Positions 1-8,100 of a stretch of DNA of 64,000 nt are shown here, one piece after another. This stretch comes from an uncultured Christensenellaceae bacterium (GTDB lineage Bacteria; Bacillota; Clostridia; Christensenellales; UBA3700): the NCBI GenBank assembly GCA_944380305.1, contig CALWHF010000006.1:1-64000 (forward strand), read 5' to 3'. The notes beneath the pieces were generated by a model that was given only the letters and a program-made list of their open reading frames with translations, was not told the origin of the DNA and did no database searches. Both the position numbers and the translations under genes were made by a program. How positions within the stretch are numbered: position 1 is the stretch's first letter; each line of letters begins with the position of its first letter.

Positions 1-51
1 GCGGAAGAGCGCGACCGCGTCAAACACGGCATAAGCAAAGAAGACAAATGA
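1..51 (+). CDS. nrdD: C-terminal end of anaerobic ribonucleotide reductase NrdD (partial)
   Basis: The first 16 codons of the window are an open frame ending in TGA at 49-51. The last residues read AEERDRVKHGISKEDK; the RVKHG stretch resembles the extreme C-terminus of E. coli-type NrdD, a few residues after the glycyl-radical loop. The stop overlaps the ATG of nrdG (ATGA), the usual nrdD-nrdG arrangement. The rest of the gene lies outside the window, so the call depends mainly on the short motif and on the neighbour. Confidence 0.65.
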   Translation, partial: AEERDRVKHGISKEDK

Positions 52-563
52 CCAAATTGAGAATAGCGGGCACGGTAAACGATTCGATCACAGACGGTCC
101 GGGGCTCAGATACGCGATTTTCGTTCAGGGCTGCCCGCACGACTGCAAAGGCTGTCACAATCCGCAGACGCACGATTTCAACGGCGGCAGGGAAGTCGAT
201 ATAAACGATCTTCTGGCAGAAGGACTTGCCGATCCGTTGCTGTGCGGCGTCACGTTCAGCGGGGGAGAGCCGATGTGTCAGGCTTACGCGCTTGCAGAGC
301 TTGCAAAGGCGTTCAGAGAAAACGGGGTGGACGATATAGCTTGCTATACGGGTTATCTCGCCGAGGATCTGCTTGCGGGAAAGGTCGGCGGAGCGGAAGA
401 ACTGATGAAAGAGCTCGACGTCCTCGTGGACGGACCTTTCGTGCAGAGTCTCAGGTGTTACGACGCCAAATTCAAAGGATCGTCCAACCAGCGCGTGATA
501 GACGTGCCGACGACTTTGAAAGAAGGCAGAGTCGTTGTCCTCGATGATGACAGATGGAACTGA
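48..563 (+). CDS. nrdG: Anaerobic ribonucleoside-triphosphate reductase activating protein NrdG
   Basis: NrdG is the radical SAM activase that uses a 4Fe-4S cluster and S-adenosylmethionine to put the glycyl radical on NrdD. The 171-residue protein has the small-NrdG length and carries the cluster motif CPHDCKGC (C-x3-C-x2-C) near residues 29-36, followed by HNPQTHDF and the glycine-rich FSGGEPM SAM-binding segment near residue 70. The ATG overlaps the stop of the preceding nrdD remnant, so the two are translationally coupled. A strong hairpin at 597-627 ends the unit. A second, unlike NrdD/NrdG pair lies at 33-36 kb. Confidence 0.93.
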   Translation: MTKLRIAGTVNDSITDGPGLRYAIFVQGCPHDCKGCHNPQTHDFNGGREVDINDLLAEGLADPLLCGVTFSGGEPMCQAYALAELAKAFRENGVDDIACYTGYLAEDLLAGKVGGAEELMKELDVLVDGPFVQSLRCYDAKFKGSSNQRVIDVPTTLKEGRVVVLDDDRWN

Positions 564-596
564 CGACGTTTGCGAAGTAAAAAATATAACCGTTTT

Positions 597-638
597 AGCG
601 ACACGGACAGGAAAAATCCGTGTCGCTATTTTATCTTT
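597..638 (+). terminator. Intrinsic terminator after nrdG
   Basis: An 11-bp perfect stem (597-607 with 617-627, arm AGCGACACGGA) closes a 9-nt loop and is followed by a T-rich run. Confidence 0.85.
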
Positions 639-952
639 GCGATCGCTATATCGAAACGGGACATAATGCGATCCCGTTTTGCGTCGCGGACAAAAAAGAG
701 CTGCGGGACGACGACGGGGTTTACCCGTATCTTATCGCGAACGGGGAGCGAACTTAAAAGCGACGTCGAGATGTCCGCCAAACGGGGACGGCACCGTTTC
801 GTGCATGTTTCAGGATCGGAGAAGGACGGAAGGACAGGGGTTTTTTGTAAAAAATTTCAGAGAAAATCGTTGTGAGAGTCGAGATTTTTTCAAATACTGG
901 CATTTTCGCGCGTATACGCATATACGAGACGCGCATAAAAAAATATTGGGTA
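639..952. other. Intergenic stretch with no supported gene
   Basis: About 310 bases between the nrdG terminator and the Ppx promoter. Open frames here lack ribosome binding sites and recognisable products. A 45-codon frame from a GTG at 620 to a stop at 757 has fairly protein-like composition but overlaps the terminator stem. Small GC-rich hairpins are present near 715-730. No RNA family was recognised. Confidence 0.5.
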
Positions 953-981
953 TTGCCAAAAATTCACTCTTGTGATATAAT
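953..981 (+). promoter_or_regulatory. Sigma-A promoter for the Ppx/GppA gene
   Basis: TTGCCA at 953-958 and TATAAT at 976-981 are 17 bp apart, about 40 bases before the start codon at 1021. Confidence 0.75.
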
Positions 982-1020
982 TTAGACGTTAAAAACGAAA
1001 CTTATCAGAGGATAAAAGTA

Positions 1021-2538
1021 ATGGAAAAAATAGCTATAATCGATCTCGGCTCGAATTCGCTGAGACTGGTGCTCGTCGACATACTGGAAGGCGGTTATTT
1101 TTCGGTAGTGGACGAATTGAAGGAAACCGTAAGGCTCGCACAGGATATGGAGCTTGACGGTTTTTTGCAGCCCGCGAGAGTGGCTCAGACGATAAAAACT
1201 CTCAAGATGTTCAGGAGACTCTGCGACGCAAACAAGGTCGAAAAGATCTACGCGTACGCGACCGCCGCGGTGCGCAGAGCGAAGAATCAGAGAGGTTTTC
1301 TCGACGAGGTTCTGGCGACTACCGGCATAAAGCTCAAGGTGCTCGACGATGACGAAGAAGCTCAACTCGTATATCAGGGCGTCATCAACTCGATGGACAT
1401 CCCGCGCGGCATAATCATGGATATAGGCGGCGGAAGCACTCAATTCGTATATTACAACAGGAAAAATCTGCTTTCTCACGTCACTCTGCCTTTCGGCGCG
1501 GTGGTTCTGACCGAGATGTTCTCCAAGCCCGGCATTTCGCCGCAGGAGAGGAACAAGATGATAGAGGATTATGTGACAGAGCAGCTCAAGAACGTGCCGT
1601 GGATGGCGGAAATACTTCCCGATACGAAATTGATCGGCGTGGGAGGTTCTTTCAGGAATCTCGGCAAGATAAGCCGCATGCTCAAAAAGTATCCGTTGTC
1701 GATGGCGCACAACTACGTCGTAACGAATCAGGAGTTCAACGGAATCTACGGCAACATCAAGAACCTGGATCTCGACAAGACAATGAAAATAAAAGGACTG
1801 TCCAGCGTCAGAGCGGATATTTTCCCGTCTGCGCTCGCGGCGATAAAGAGCGTCATCAACTACCTTAATCTCGAGGAACTCGTCATTTCGGGCAGCGGTC
1901 TCAGAGAAGGCGCGATGTTCAAATACGCGGTGCCTTCCACCAACGAAAAGCCTATCTCGGACGTGCTCGGGCACAGCATTTATTCGCTGCTCAATTTCTT
2001 CGGAGAGAATATACCGCACGCGGAACACGTCTACAACCTTTCTATCCAGCTGTTCAAGCAGCTCAAGGTGCTGCACAAGCTGCCGAGAGCGTATGTCAAA
2101 GTGCTGCGCACGGCTGCGATGCTGCATGACTCGGGCAACAGGATAAAGTATTACGATCACCACAAGCATTCGTGCTACATAATACTCAACTCAAATCTGT
2201 ACGGCATATCGCACAAGGATCTGGTCATGGCGGCGTTCATGGCGTGCATGCACAGGAAAGGAGACGTTAATATGACCGAGTTCATGCGGTATCGGGAGAT
2301 GTTGACCGAAGAAGACGTCGATGCGGTGTTCAAGCTGGGCGTTATGGTGAGGATAGCCGAGAGTCTCGACAGGAGCATGAGCGGGGTCATAAAGACGATA
2401 ACATGTGACGTGCTCGGGGACAGCGTCATCATGAAGACGGACAGCGAGGGCGCGGAGTGTTCGCTTGAAATAAAGGATGCAATGACGAGTATCCAGGATT
2501 TCAAGAGGGCATACAAAAAGCAACTTCAGATATTGTGA
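1021..2538 (+). CDS. Ppx/GppA-family phosphatase with C-terminal HD domain
   Basis: This 505-residue protein has the two-domain build of exopolyphosphatase/guanosine pentaphosphate phosphatases, which cut terminal phosphate from polyphosphate or pppGpp. The N-terminal ASKHA-fold half starts with IDLGSNSLRLVLVDI (phosphate loop 1) and has a second loop GGGSTQFV near residue 138. The C-terminal half holds an HD-type motif (MLHDSG, then HHKHS) near residues 365-390. Length fits Ppx of about 500 residues. It is a single-gene unit with its own promoter and terminator. Sequence alone does not tell whether polyphosphate or pppGpp is preferred. Confidence 0.88.
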   Translation: MEKIAIIDLGSNSLRLVLVDILEGGYFSVVDELKETVRLAQDMELDGFLQPARVAQTIKTLKMFRRLCDANKVEKIYAYATAAVRRAKNQRGFLDEVLATTGIKLKVLDDDEEAQLVYQGVINSMDIPRGIIMDIGGGSTQFVYYNRKNLLSHVTLPFGAVVLTEMFSKPGISPQERNKMIEDYVTEQLKNVPWMAEILPDTKLIGVGGSFRNLGKISRMLKKYPLSMAHNYVVTNQEFNGIYGNIKNLDLDKTMKIKGLSSVRADIFPSALAAIKSVINYLNLEELVISGSGLREGAMFKYAVPSTNEKPISDVLGHSIYSLLNFFGENIPHAEHVYNLSIQLFKQLKVLHKLPRAYVKVLRTAAMLHDSGNRIKYYDHHKHSCYIILNSNLYGISHKDLVMAAFMACMHRKGDVNMTEFMRYREMLTEEDVDAVFKLGVMVRIAESLDRSMSGVIKTITCDVLGDSVIMKTDSEGAECSLEIKDAMTSIQDFKRAYKKQLQIL

Positions 2539-2545
2539 CAACAAA

Positions 2546-2572
2546 ACGGAGGCGTTTCGCCTTCGTTTTTTT
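2546..2572 (+). terminator. Intrinsic terminator after Ppx/GppA
   Basis: A 9-bp stem with one G-T pair (2546-2554 with 2558-2566) and a 3-nt loop is followed by seven T. Confidence 0.85.
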
Positions 2573-2669
2573 AGCGAAAAAATGACGGAAAACACGATAA
2601 TCCGCCGAAAACGGCATTTCGACGGAAAAGATTTATTTGCGTGCGCGCATAAGTCTTTGAAAAATATGC

Positions 2670-2698
2670 TTGTAAACATACGCGTATTATGCTAAAAT
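2670..2698 (+). promoter_or_regulatory. Promoter of the Sel1-maf-mreB unit
   Basis: TTGTAA at 2670-2675 and TAAAAT at 2693-2698 with 17-bp spacing, 47 bases before the start at 2746. Confidence 0.65.
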
Positions 2699-2745
2699 AA
2701 ATTTATTATAGGTGTTGCGGAGGCAACATACGGAGAGTGGGTATT

Positions 2746-5127
2746 ATGACGCAGGACATTAGAGAAATGGAAAAAATCGCAAAAAAAGACGTGGCGACGT
2801 GCTATAAGCTCGGCGTGATGTACTTCAACGGCGACGGGGTGGAACGCAACTATCAAAAGGCGTTCTACTGGATGGATAAAGCACGTTCGGGCGGTTACGG
2901 CGACAGCAATTGCGTATATTATCTCGGCAGATGTTACGAGAAAGGTCTCGGCGTCAAAAACGATTACGTCAAGGCGAGAAAATGTTATGATGCCGCGTCC
3001 AGAGACGGCAACGTAAGGGCAAAGGTCAAGCTCGCGGACCTTTATCGCAGAGGTCTGGGTTGCAAGAAAAACCCCGAAGGCGCGATGAATCTGTACATAG
3101 AAGCTAAAGAGATGGGAAGTCTCGACGCAAAGATGGGTATAGCGGATCTTTACCTGAACGGCGAAGGCGTAGCAAAGGACGAGGCTCAGGCGTTCGGGCT
3201 GTATACCGAGCTCGCGAAAAAGGGCAACGACAAGGCGAAATACAGTCTCGCGTACTGCTATCAGAACGGTTTCGGTACAGAAAAAAATCCGTTCATGGCG
3301 GGTCACTATCTCGTTCCCGCGGCAAAGCAGGGCGATTCGGACGCACAGTCGTATCTCGCGCTCTGTTTCCTCAAGGGCGAAGCGGTAGCACAGAACCTTC
3401 CGAAGGCAGTATACTGGTTCAAGAAGGCGGCGTCTCAGGGCAACGAAGTTGCCATGTTCAACCTCGCGTTCTGTATGCAGCGCGGCTGGGGCATCGACAA
3501 GAGTGAGACGGGTGCTTTCGATCTTTATCTTCAGCTCGCTAAGGCGGGACACGTCAAGGCGTATTACGAAGTCGCGAGATGCTATCGTCTCGGCATAGGC
3601 GTCAAGGAGAACGCGGTCAAGGCGTACAGGTGGGTGCAGAAGGGGGTCAAACTCAACGATCCCGACTGTCTCTGTATGATGGCGTATTTCTTCTACGACG
3701 GCAAGCCGTATGTCAGGCAGAGTCTCAAGGCGGCATTCAAATATTTCAGCAAGGCCGCGTCGAGAGGAAGCGTCGCCGCGAAATACGTCGTCGGTCAGAT
3801 GTACCTGACGGGCAAGCACGTCAAGAAGAACGAGGAAAAAGGCGAAGCGTACATAAAAGAAGCGACGGATGCAGGCTATGCTCCAGCGCTGTACAGAGCA
3901 GGACTTATTGCCGAAAGAGACGGCGATTACGGCAGAGCGATCGACTGTTTTTACAGGTCGGCGCAGACGGATTACACTCCCGCGCTCGTCAAGATGGGTA
4001 TTCTCAGCGAAAGCGGCGAAGTTATCGCGCGCGACGAGAACGCGGCATATTATTATTTCAAGCGCGCGGCGGAGTGCGGCAGTTCGAGAGGTTGCTACGG
4101 TCTGGCGCGTTGCTACGAACAGGGTATAGGTACGGAAGTCAGCAGGAAAAAGGCATTCGATTATTTCAGACTCGCGGCGACCAGCGGCTATCGCGACGCA
4201 GAACTAGAAACGGGTTACCGTTATATGTTCGGCATAGGCACGAAGAAAGAACTCATGCTTGCAAAAGGCTATCTGAGTACAAGCGCGAAAGAGGGCAATG
4301 CGATTGCTACATATTATCTCGGCGTAGGGCACGCCAGCGGCAAATACTTCAAGAAAAGCAAATCCCTCGCGCTCAAATTCTTCGAAAAGTCCGCAAAGCT
4401 CGGTTACGTTTCGGCATACACGAGACTCGGCGAGGCTTACAGTAAAGAGAATAAAGAATACAAGAACGACGTCAAAAAGAGTTTTGCATATTTTTCAAAA
4501 GCGGTCGAACTCGGCGACGGAGAGGCTCTCGCTTATCTCGCCAACTGCTACTATAACGGCAGCGGAGTGGCGAAAGATCACGAAAAAGCGAAAGAGCTCG
4601 TCAACGAATCCGCTGAAAGGGGTTGCGTAAACGGTCTTTACATGAAAGGATTCATGCTTTACAACGGCATGGTGTTCGACGAGGACAAAGAGCAGGGTAT
4701 AGAGCTTATTACCCGTGCGGCAGATGCGGGCTATCGCAAAGCGTGCGTTTTCCTCATCGCTTATTATTCCGCAAAGGCTACGGCAGATCCCGTTAAAGCT
4801 CTGCGCTACAAAGAGATTGCGGTCGCGGCAGGTGAGATCGGATATGCTTACGAAGTCGCCCGCAGCTACGAGCAGGGCAAGGTCGTCACCGCAAACGGCA
4901 ACAAGGCGTCGCTTTACTATGCAAAGCTTGCAATGACCGAAGAAAAGGCGGGTAAAAAGGACAAGGCTCTCAAGAACCTCAAGCGTTTCAAGAAAGATAA
5001 CGGCAACTGGGATACGAGAAAGACGAAAAAGCTCAGACTTGCCGAAGAGAAAAAGGCGGCTGCGTCGACCCGCGACGAGGCTGTCAAAGCCGTGCAGAGT
5101 GCGTTGAACGCTGAAGATAAGAACTGA
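2746..5127 (+). CDS. Large Sel1-repeat (SLR) protein
   Basis: A 793-residue protein made almost entirely of about twenty Sel1-like helical repeats of roughly 36 residues, with the recurring pattern A-x3-LGxxYxxGxGV-x3-KAxxWxxKAAxxG. Such alpha-solenoids act as protein-protein scaffolds. There is no signal peptide or membrane segment, so it is likely cytoplasmic. The last 60 residues are lysine-rich and charged. I start at ATG 2746 because GGAGAG at 2732-2737 sits 8 nt upstream; the in-frame GTG at 2737 is an alternative. It is followed after one base by maf and then mreB, which suggests a link to cell envelope or shape, but no partner can be named. Confidence 0.85.
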   Translation: MTQDIREMEKIAKKDVATCYKLGVMYFNGDGVERNYQKAFYWMDKARSGGYGDSNCVYYLGRCYEKGLGVKNDYVKARKCYDAASRDGNVRAKVKLADLYRRGLGCKKNPEGAMNLYIEAKEMGSLDAKMGIADLYLNGEGVAKDEAQAFGLYTELAKKGNDKAKYSLAYCYQNGFGTEKNPFMAGHYLVPAAKQGDSDAQSYLALCFLKGEAVAQNLPKAVYWFKKAASQGNEVAMFNLAFCMQRGWGIDKSETGAFDLYLQLAKAGHVKAYYEVARCYRLGIGVKENAVKAYRWVQKGVKLNDPDCLCMMAYFFYDGKPYVRQSLKAAFKYFSKAASRGSVAAKYVVGQMYLTGKHVKKNEEKGEAYIKEATDAGYAPALYRAGLIAERDGDYGRAIDCFYRSAQTDYTPALVKMGILSESGEVIARDENAAYYYFKRAAECGSSRGCYGLARCYEQGIGTEVSRKKAFDYFRLAATSGYRDAELETGYRYMFGIGTKKELMLAKGYLSTSAKEGNAIATYYLGVGHASGKYFKKSKSLALKFFEKSAKLGYVSAYTRLGEAYSKENKEYKNDVKKSFAYFSKAVELGDGEALAYLANCYYNGSGVAKDHEKAKELVNESAERGCVNGLYMKGFMLYNGMVFDEDKEQGIELITRAADAGYRKACVFLIAYYSAKATADPVKALRYKEIAVAAGEIGYAYEVARSYEQGKVVTANGNKASLYYAKLAMTEEKAGKKDKALKNLKRFKKDNGNWDTRKTKKLRLAEEKKAAASTRDEAVKAVQSALNAEDKN

Positions 5128-5128
5128 T

Positions 5129-5668
5129 ATGATCGTACTTGCGTCGGCGTCTCCGAGAAGGAAAGAGCTGTTATCGAGTATCGCAGGGGATTTCGGGGTC
5201 GTTCCGTCAGAGAGCGAAGAAAAAAGCGCGTATAAGGCACCTCGCCTTTACGTTCAGGATCTTGCCAGAAACAAGGCGCGCGAGGTCGCTGCCCGCACGG
5301 GCGGACGAGATACGGTGATAGGCGCGGACACGGCGGTGTATTTCAAAGGAAGGATACTGGGCAAACCGAAAGACGCCGACGAGGCAAAGCGTTTTCTCTC
5401 CGAATTGTCCGGGAAAAAGCACAGCGTTTATACGGGCGTGTGCATTATAAAAGACGGAAGAGAAACAACGTATTACTGCAAATCGGTAGTGCAATTCAAT
5501 AAATTCGACGAAAAATTTATAGACGCATACGTTGCGGGCGGATCTCCGCTCGACAAGGCAGGTGCGTACGGCGCACAGGACGAAGGCGTGGTCAGGCGTG
5601 TTTACGGCGACTTCGACAACGTCGTGGGATTGCCGCTGGGGCGGCTCGCCGAAATTCTGGGAGAATAA
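5129..5668 (+). CDS. maf: Maf-like nucleoside triphosphate pyrophosphatase
   Basis: Maf proteins hydrolyse non-canonical or excess nucleoside triphosphates (dTTP/UTP type) to monophosphates and are linked to septum formation. The 179-residue protein opens with the diagnostic LASASPRRKELL motif and keeps GADTAVYFKGRILGKP near residues 66-81 and the QDEGVVRRVYGDFDNVVGLP segment near the end. Length fits the family. It starts one base after the Sel1 gene and is followed directly by mreB, the same maf-mreB order as in Bacillus. Confidence 0.93.
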   Translation: MIVLASASPRRKELLSSIAGDFGVVPSESEEKSAYKAPRLYVQDLARNKAREVAARTGGRDTVIGADTAVYFKGRILGKPKDADEAKRFLSELSGKKHSVYTGVCIIKDGRETTYYCKSVVQFNKFDEKFIDAYVAGGSPLDKAGAYGAQDEGVVRRVYGDFDNVVGLPLGRLAEILGE

Positions 5669-5669
5669 A

Positions 5670-6680
5670 ATGGGAACGGTAGAACTCGTAATAGACGTGG
5701 GAACGAAAGTTACCACAATTTTCAAAAAGGACGTGGGACTGATAATTCAGGAGCCCAGCGTCGTCGCGATCAGCAATAAGCACAACAAAATGGCTTTGCT
5801 CGAGAGCGGCAAGAACGCTCAGAGGCTGATGAATACCCGTCGCTACGGCTTTCAGATATTGTTTCCTATAAAGGACGGCGCGATATATCACGAGCGCGCG
5901 GCGGTGCTGATGTATAAGGATTTCATCAACCGTGCGGTCGGGAGCGTGCTTTTGTCGCCTAAGGTCAAGGTGATAGCATGCGTTTCGTGCGGGCTTAACA
6001 ATATGGAGAAAAAAGACGTCGAAAAGACTCTGCTAAAGGCAGGTGCAAGCGAAGTGCTGATCCTCGAATCTCCGCTTGCTGTAGCCGAGGGGCTGAGCGG
6101 ACAAAACAGCAGTTTCATAATAGACATCGGCGGTGCGAAGACGGAGATCGCGATCATAGACAAGAACGGAATAGTCGCGGGTTGCAGCATAAATATCGGC
6201 GGTGACGCGATCAACCAGGCAATAATAGATTACGTTATAGATACAAGAAGGTGCAAGATCAAACCGTCCTCGGCTGAGAAGGTAAAGCGTCAGATCGCGA
6301 GTATGTACGACAACGACAATTCGCCGATGATAGTGAACACAGAGGCGTTGCACGGCGACGAGAACGTAAGCGTGAGACTCGTTGCGAGTGAGCTTAAACA
6401 GGCGATATGCCCCGTTATAGACAAGATAATCGAGGTCGCGTACAATTACACTTTCCAGATACCTGAGGGCATAGCGCAGGAGATTTACGAAAACGGCATC
6501 ACTCTGTGCGGCGGCAGCGCGTATATCCCGGGACTTGCGGACTATATCTCCGCACAGCTACAACTCAAGGTCAAAGTGCCCGATATGCCGGAGAACGCGG
6601 TCGCTCTCGGCGCAAGTCATTTCTTTAACGACAAAGCGTCTCTCGCGAGACTTCTCAACGTCAAAGGAATCAACGGCTGA
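5670..6680 (+). CDS. mreB: MreB-like actin homologue
   Basis: A 336-residue bacterial actin-fold protein that would polymerise under the membrane and guide lateral wall synthesis. Visible features are the phosphate-1 loop VIDVGTK at the N-terminus, the MreB-typical IIQEPSVVAI stretch near residue 27, IIDIGGAKTEIAII (phosphate 2) in the middle and LCGGSAYIPGLADYI (adenosine motif) near residue 285. It is clearly diverged: canonical MreB has DLGTAN where this has DVGTKV. The ATG at 5670 follows the maf stop by one base; a longer in-frame start at 5532 lies inside maf and is unlikely. No mreC or mreD follows, unlike the Bacillus order. Confidence 0.82.
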   Translation: MGTVELVIDVGTKVTTIFKKDVGLIIQEPSVVAISNKHNKMALLESGKNAQRLMNTRRYGFQILFPIKDGAIYHERAAVLMYKDFINRAVGSVLLSPKVKVIACVSCGLNNMEKKDVEKTLLKAGASEVLILESPLAVAEGLSGQNSSFIIDIGGAKTEIAIIDKNGIVAGCSINIGGDAINQAIIDYVIDTRRCKIKPSSAEKVKRQIASMYDNDNSPMIVNTEALHGDENVSVRLVASELKQAICPVIDKIIEVAYNYTFQIPEGIAQEIYENGITLCGGSAYIPGLADYISAQLQLKVKVPDMPENAVALGASHFFNDKASLARLLNVKGING

Positions 6681-6696
6681 CAAAGCTGAACGGACG

Positions 6697-6726
6697 GGAC
6701 TCCCGAAAGGGAGTTCTTTTTTTATT
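6697..6726 (+). terminator. Intrinsic terminator after mreB
   Basis: Stem GGACTCCC / GGGAGTTC (6697-6704 with 6709-6716) with a GAAA tetraloop, followed by a run of T. Confidence 0.9.
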
Positions 6727-6836
6727 TCTTTTTTATTTTCGCTTGCGTTTTCTCGCAAAAAAGTGGTGTTTCGACAATAATATTCGTTTTACGCGCGCGT
6801 ATCCGATTTATAATTTTTTCATCGTGTGAGGTGAAT

Positions 6837-7631
6837 ATGGCAAGAAGAATAGTATTGACTTCGGGCAAAGGCGGAGTAGGAAAAACTACCGTTTGCGCGG
6901 GACTTGGCGTCGCTCTGGCATCGCGCGGAGCGAGAGTATTGCTCGTGGATGCAGATATGGGACTCAACAATCTCGACGTCGCGTTGGGTATGGAAGGCAG
7001 GGTGGTTTACGATATGACCGACGTGCTGAGGGGCAAATGCTCGCTGAGACAGGCGATATTGCAGGATACGGAATATTCGACGCTGAGCCTGCTCGCGTCG
7101 TCACACGGCTCCGAAGACGCCGAGTTTCCGTCAGCCGCGTTCAGACGCATGCTTGCAGAGGCGGAGGGAGCATTCGATTTCGTGCTTATAGACTGTCCCG
7201 CAGGTATAGACGTGGGCTTTCACAGGGCGGTATGCGTTGCGGACGAGGCGATAGTCGTCACTACGCCGCACGTCAGCGCGATAAGAGACGCAGACAAGGT
7301 GCTCTCGCTGCTGGAAACGTACAACCTTCATTCGGTCTCGGTGGTCGTCAACAGGGTCAGAGGAGACCTGGTGGCAGGCGGCAGCATGATGAGTGCGGAG
7401 GACATATCGAGACTGTTGCGCCACAAGGCGATAGGGTTTATCCCAGAGGACGACTGCGTTACGGTTTACGCGCAGCTGGGGAGACTGGGCAAGAACAACG
7501 CGAGGAGCGATCTGGCGATCAGATACATCGCCGAAAATCTTATAAACGGTTCGAGAAAGATATATGATTGCACGGGAGAGTACAGGGGCTTTTTCGGCAA
7601 GATAAAAACCTATCTCAGGAGGCAGATATGA
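6837..7631 (+). CDS. minD: Septum site-determining ATPase MinD
   Basis: MinD is a membrane-binding ParA-type ATPase that positions the division septum. The 264-residue protein has the deviant Walker A loop SGKGGVGKTT at residues 9-18, the VDADMGLNNLD switch I region and DCPAGI near residue 120. It ends in GFFGKIKTYLRRQI, an amphipathic helix of the kind that anchors MinD to membrane. I use ATG 6837 (GAGG at 6828-6831) rather than the in-frame GTG at 6831. The stop overlaps the next start by ATGA. No minC lies upstream or downstream. Confidence 0.93.
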   Translation: MARRIVLTSGKGGVGKTTVCAGLGVALASRGARVLLVDADMGLNNLDVALGMEGRVVYDMTDVLRGKCSLRQAILQDTEYSTLSLLASSHGSEDAEFPSAAFRRMLAEAEGAFDFVLIDCPAGIDVGFHRAVCVADEAIVVTTPHVSAIRDADKVLSLLETYNLHSVSVVVNRVRGDLVAGGSMMSAEDISRLLRHKAIGFIPEDDCVTVYAQLGRLGKNNARSDLAIRYIAENLINGSRKIYDCTGEYRGFFGKIKTYLRRQI

Positions 7632-7861
7632 ACGAAGGCAGACTTGCCGTAAACAGGCTGAGGAGCGTTCTCCTCAAAGACAAACTCGATATGAGCGAAG
7701 GCTTTATGCGCGCTCTGAAAAACGATCTGGGCAGAGTGCTGTCGTATTATATGCGGCTGCGTTCTGACGGTGTAGAAGTGTTCATCGACGGCGCGGACGA
7801 CGGATACACGGTGCGAGTGAAAGCTACTGCGGAAGGAATACGGCAAATAAAGGCGATTTAG
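7628..7861 (+). CDS. minE: Cell division topological specificity factor MinE, short form
   Basis: A 77-residue MinE-like protein, the activator of MinD ATPase. Residues 6-22 (LAVNRLRSVLLKDKLDM) align with the MinD-contacting helix of E. coli MinE, and residues 29-72 (LKNDLGRVLSYYMRL ... VRVKATAEG) match the dimerising topological-specificity domain. The N-terminal membrane-binding stretch of about ten residues (LLDFF in E. coli) is absent. The ATG overlaps the minD stop and is preceded by a perfect AGGAGG at 7617-7622. The same frame is open upstream to 7568, but that part overlaps minD and has no better ribosome site. Confidence 0.85.
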   Translation: MNEGRLAVNRLRSVLLKDKLDMSEGFMRALKNDLGRVLSYYMRLRSDGVEVFIDGADDGYTVRVKATAEGIRQIKAI

Positions 7862-7917
7862 GAATATCTGCAGACGAAGAGAATATACTTTACCAATCCC
7901 GAAAAGAGGTGAAGAGT

Positions 7918-8100
7918 ATGAAATATGACGACTGCGAAATGATCGTCGCCGATGCAAAACTCAACGAAAACGTGACCTACGGCAAGGTCAGCAAAAAGAG
8001 AAAGAAGGTGAACCTTCTCGACATCTTCGTGGTACAGGCGATAGTCTGCGCCGCGATAAGCTGCGCAGTACTCGTGACAAGATTCATTACGATGGGCTGA
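7918..8100 (+). CDS. 60-residue single-pass membrane peptide in the spoIVFA position
   Basis: The protein has a charged N-terminal half of about 33 residues with a basic KVSKKRKKVN patch, one hydrophobic segment (FVVQAIVCAAISCAVLVTRF, about residues 37-56) and almost no tail. AGAGGTGA at 7906-7912 supports ATG 7918 over an in-frame GTG at 7909. Its TGA overlaps the start of the M50 protease (TGATG), so the two are made together. In Bacillus the gene before spoIVFB is spoIVFA, a membrane regulator of the protease; this peptide could be a reduced analogue without the LytM domain, but no sequence similarity is claimed. Confidence 0.7.
   Translation: MKYDDCEMIVADAKLNENVTYGKVSKKRKKVNLLDIFVVQAIVCAAISCAVLVTRFITMG

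Noticed and set aside
620..757. A 45-codon open frame starting with GTG after nrdG
   Set aside because: Composition is protein-like, but it begins inside the terminator stem, lacks a ribosome site and matches nothing known to me.
982..2169. Long minus-strand frame opposite Ppx/GppA, and similar antisense frames elsewhere
   Set aside because: They mirror the codon periodicity of the real gene on the other strand, lack ribosome sites and encode low-likelihood proteins.
7918..8100. Calling the 60-residue peptide SpoIVFA
   Set aside because: Only position and a membrane helix support it; there is no LytM domain or sequence match.
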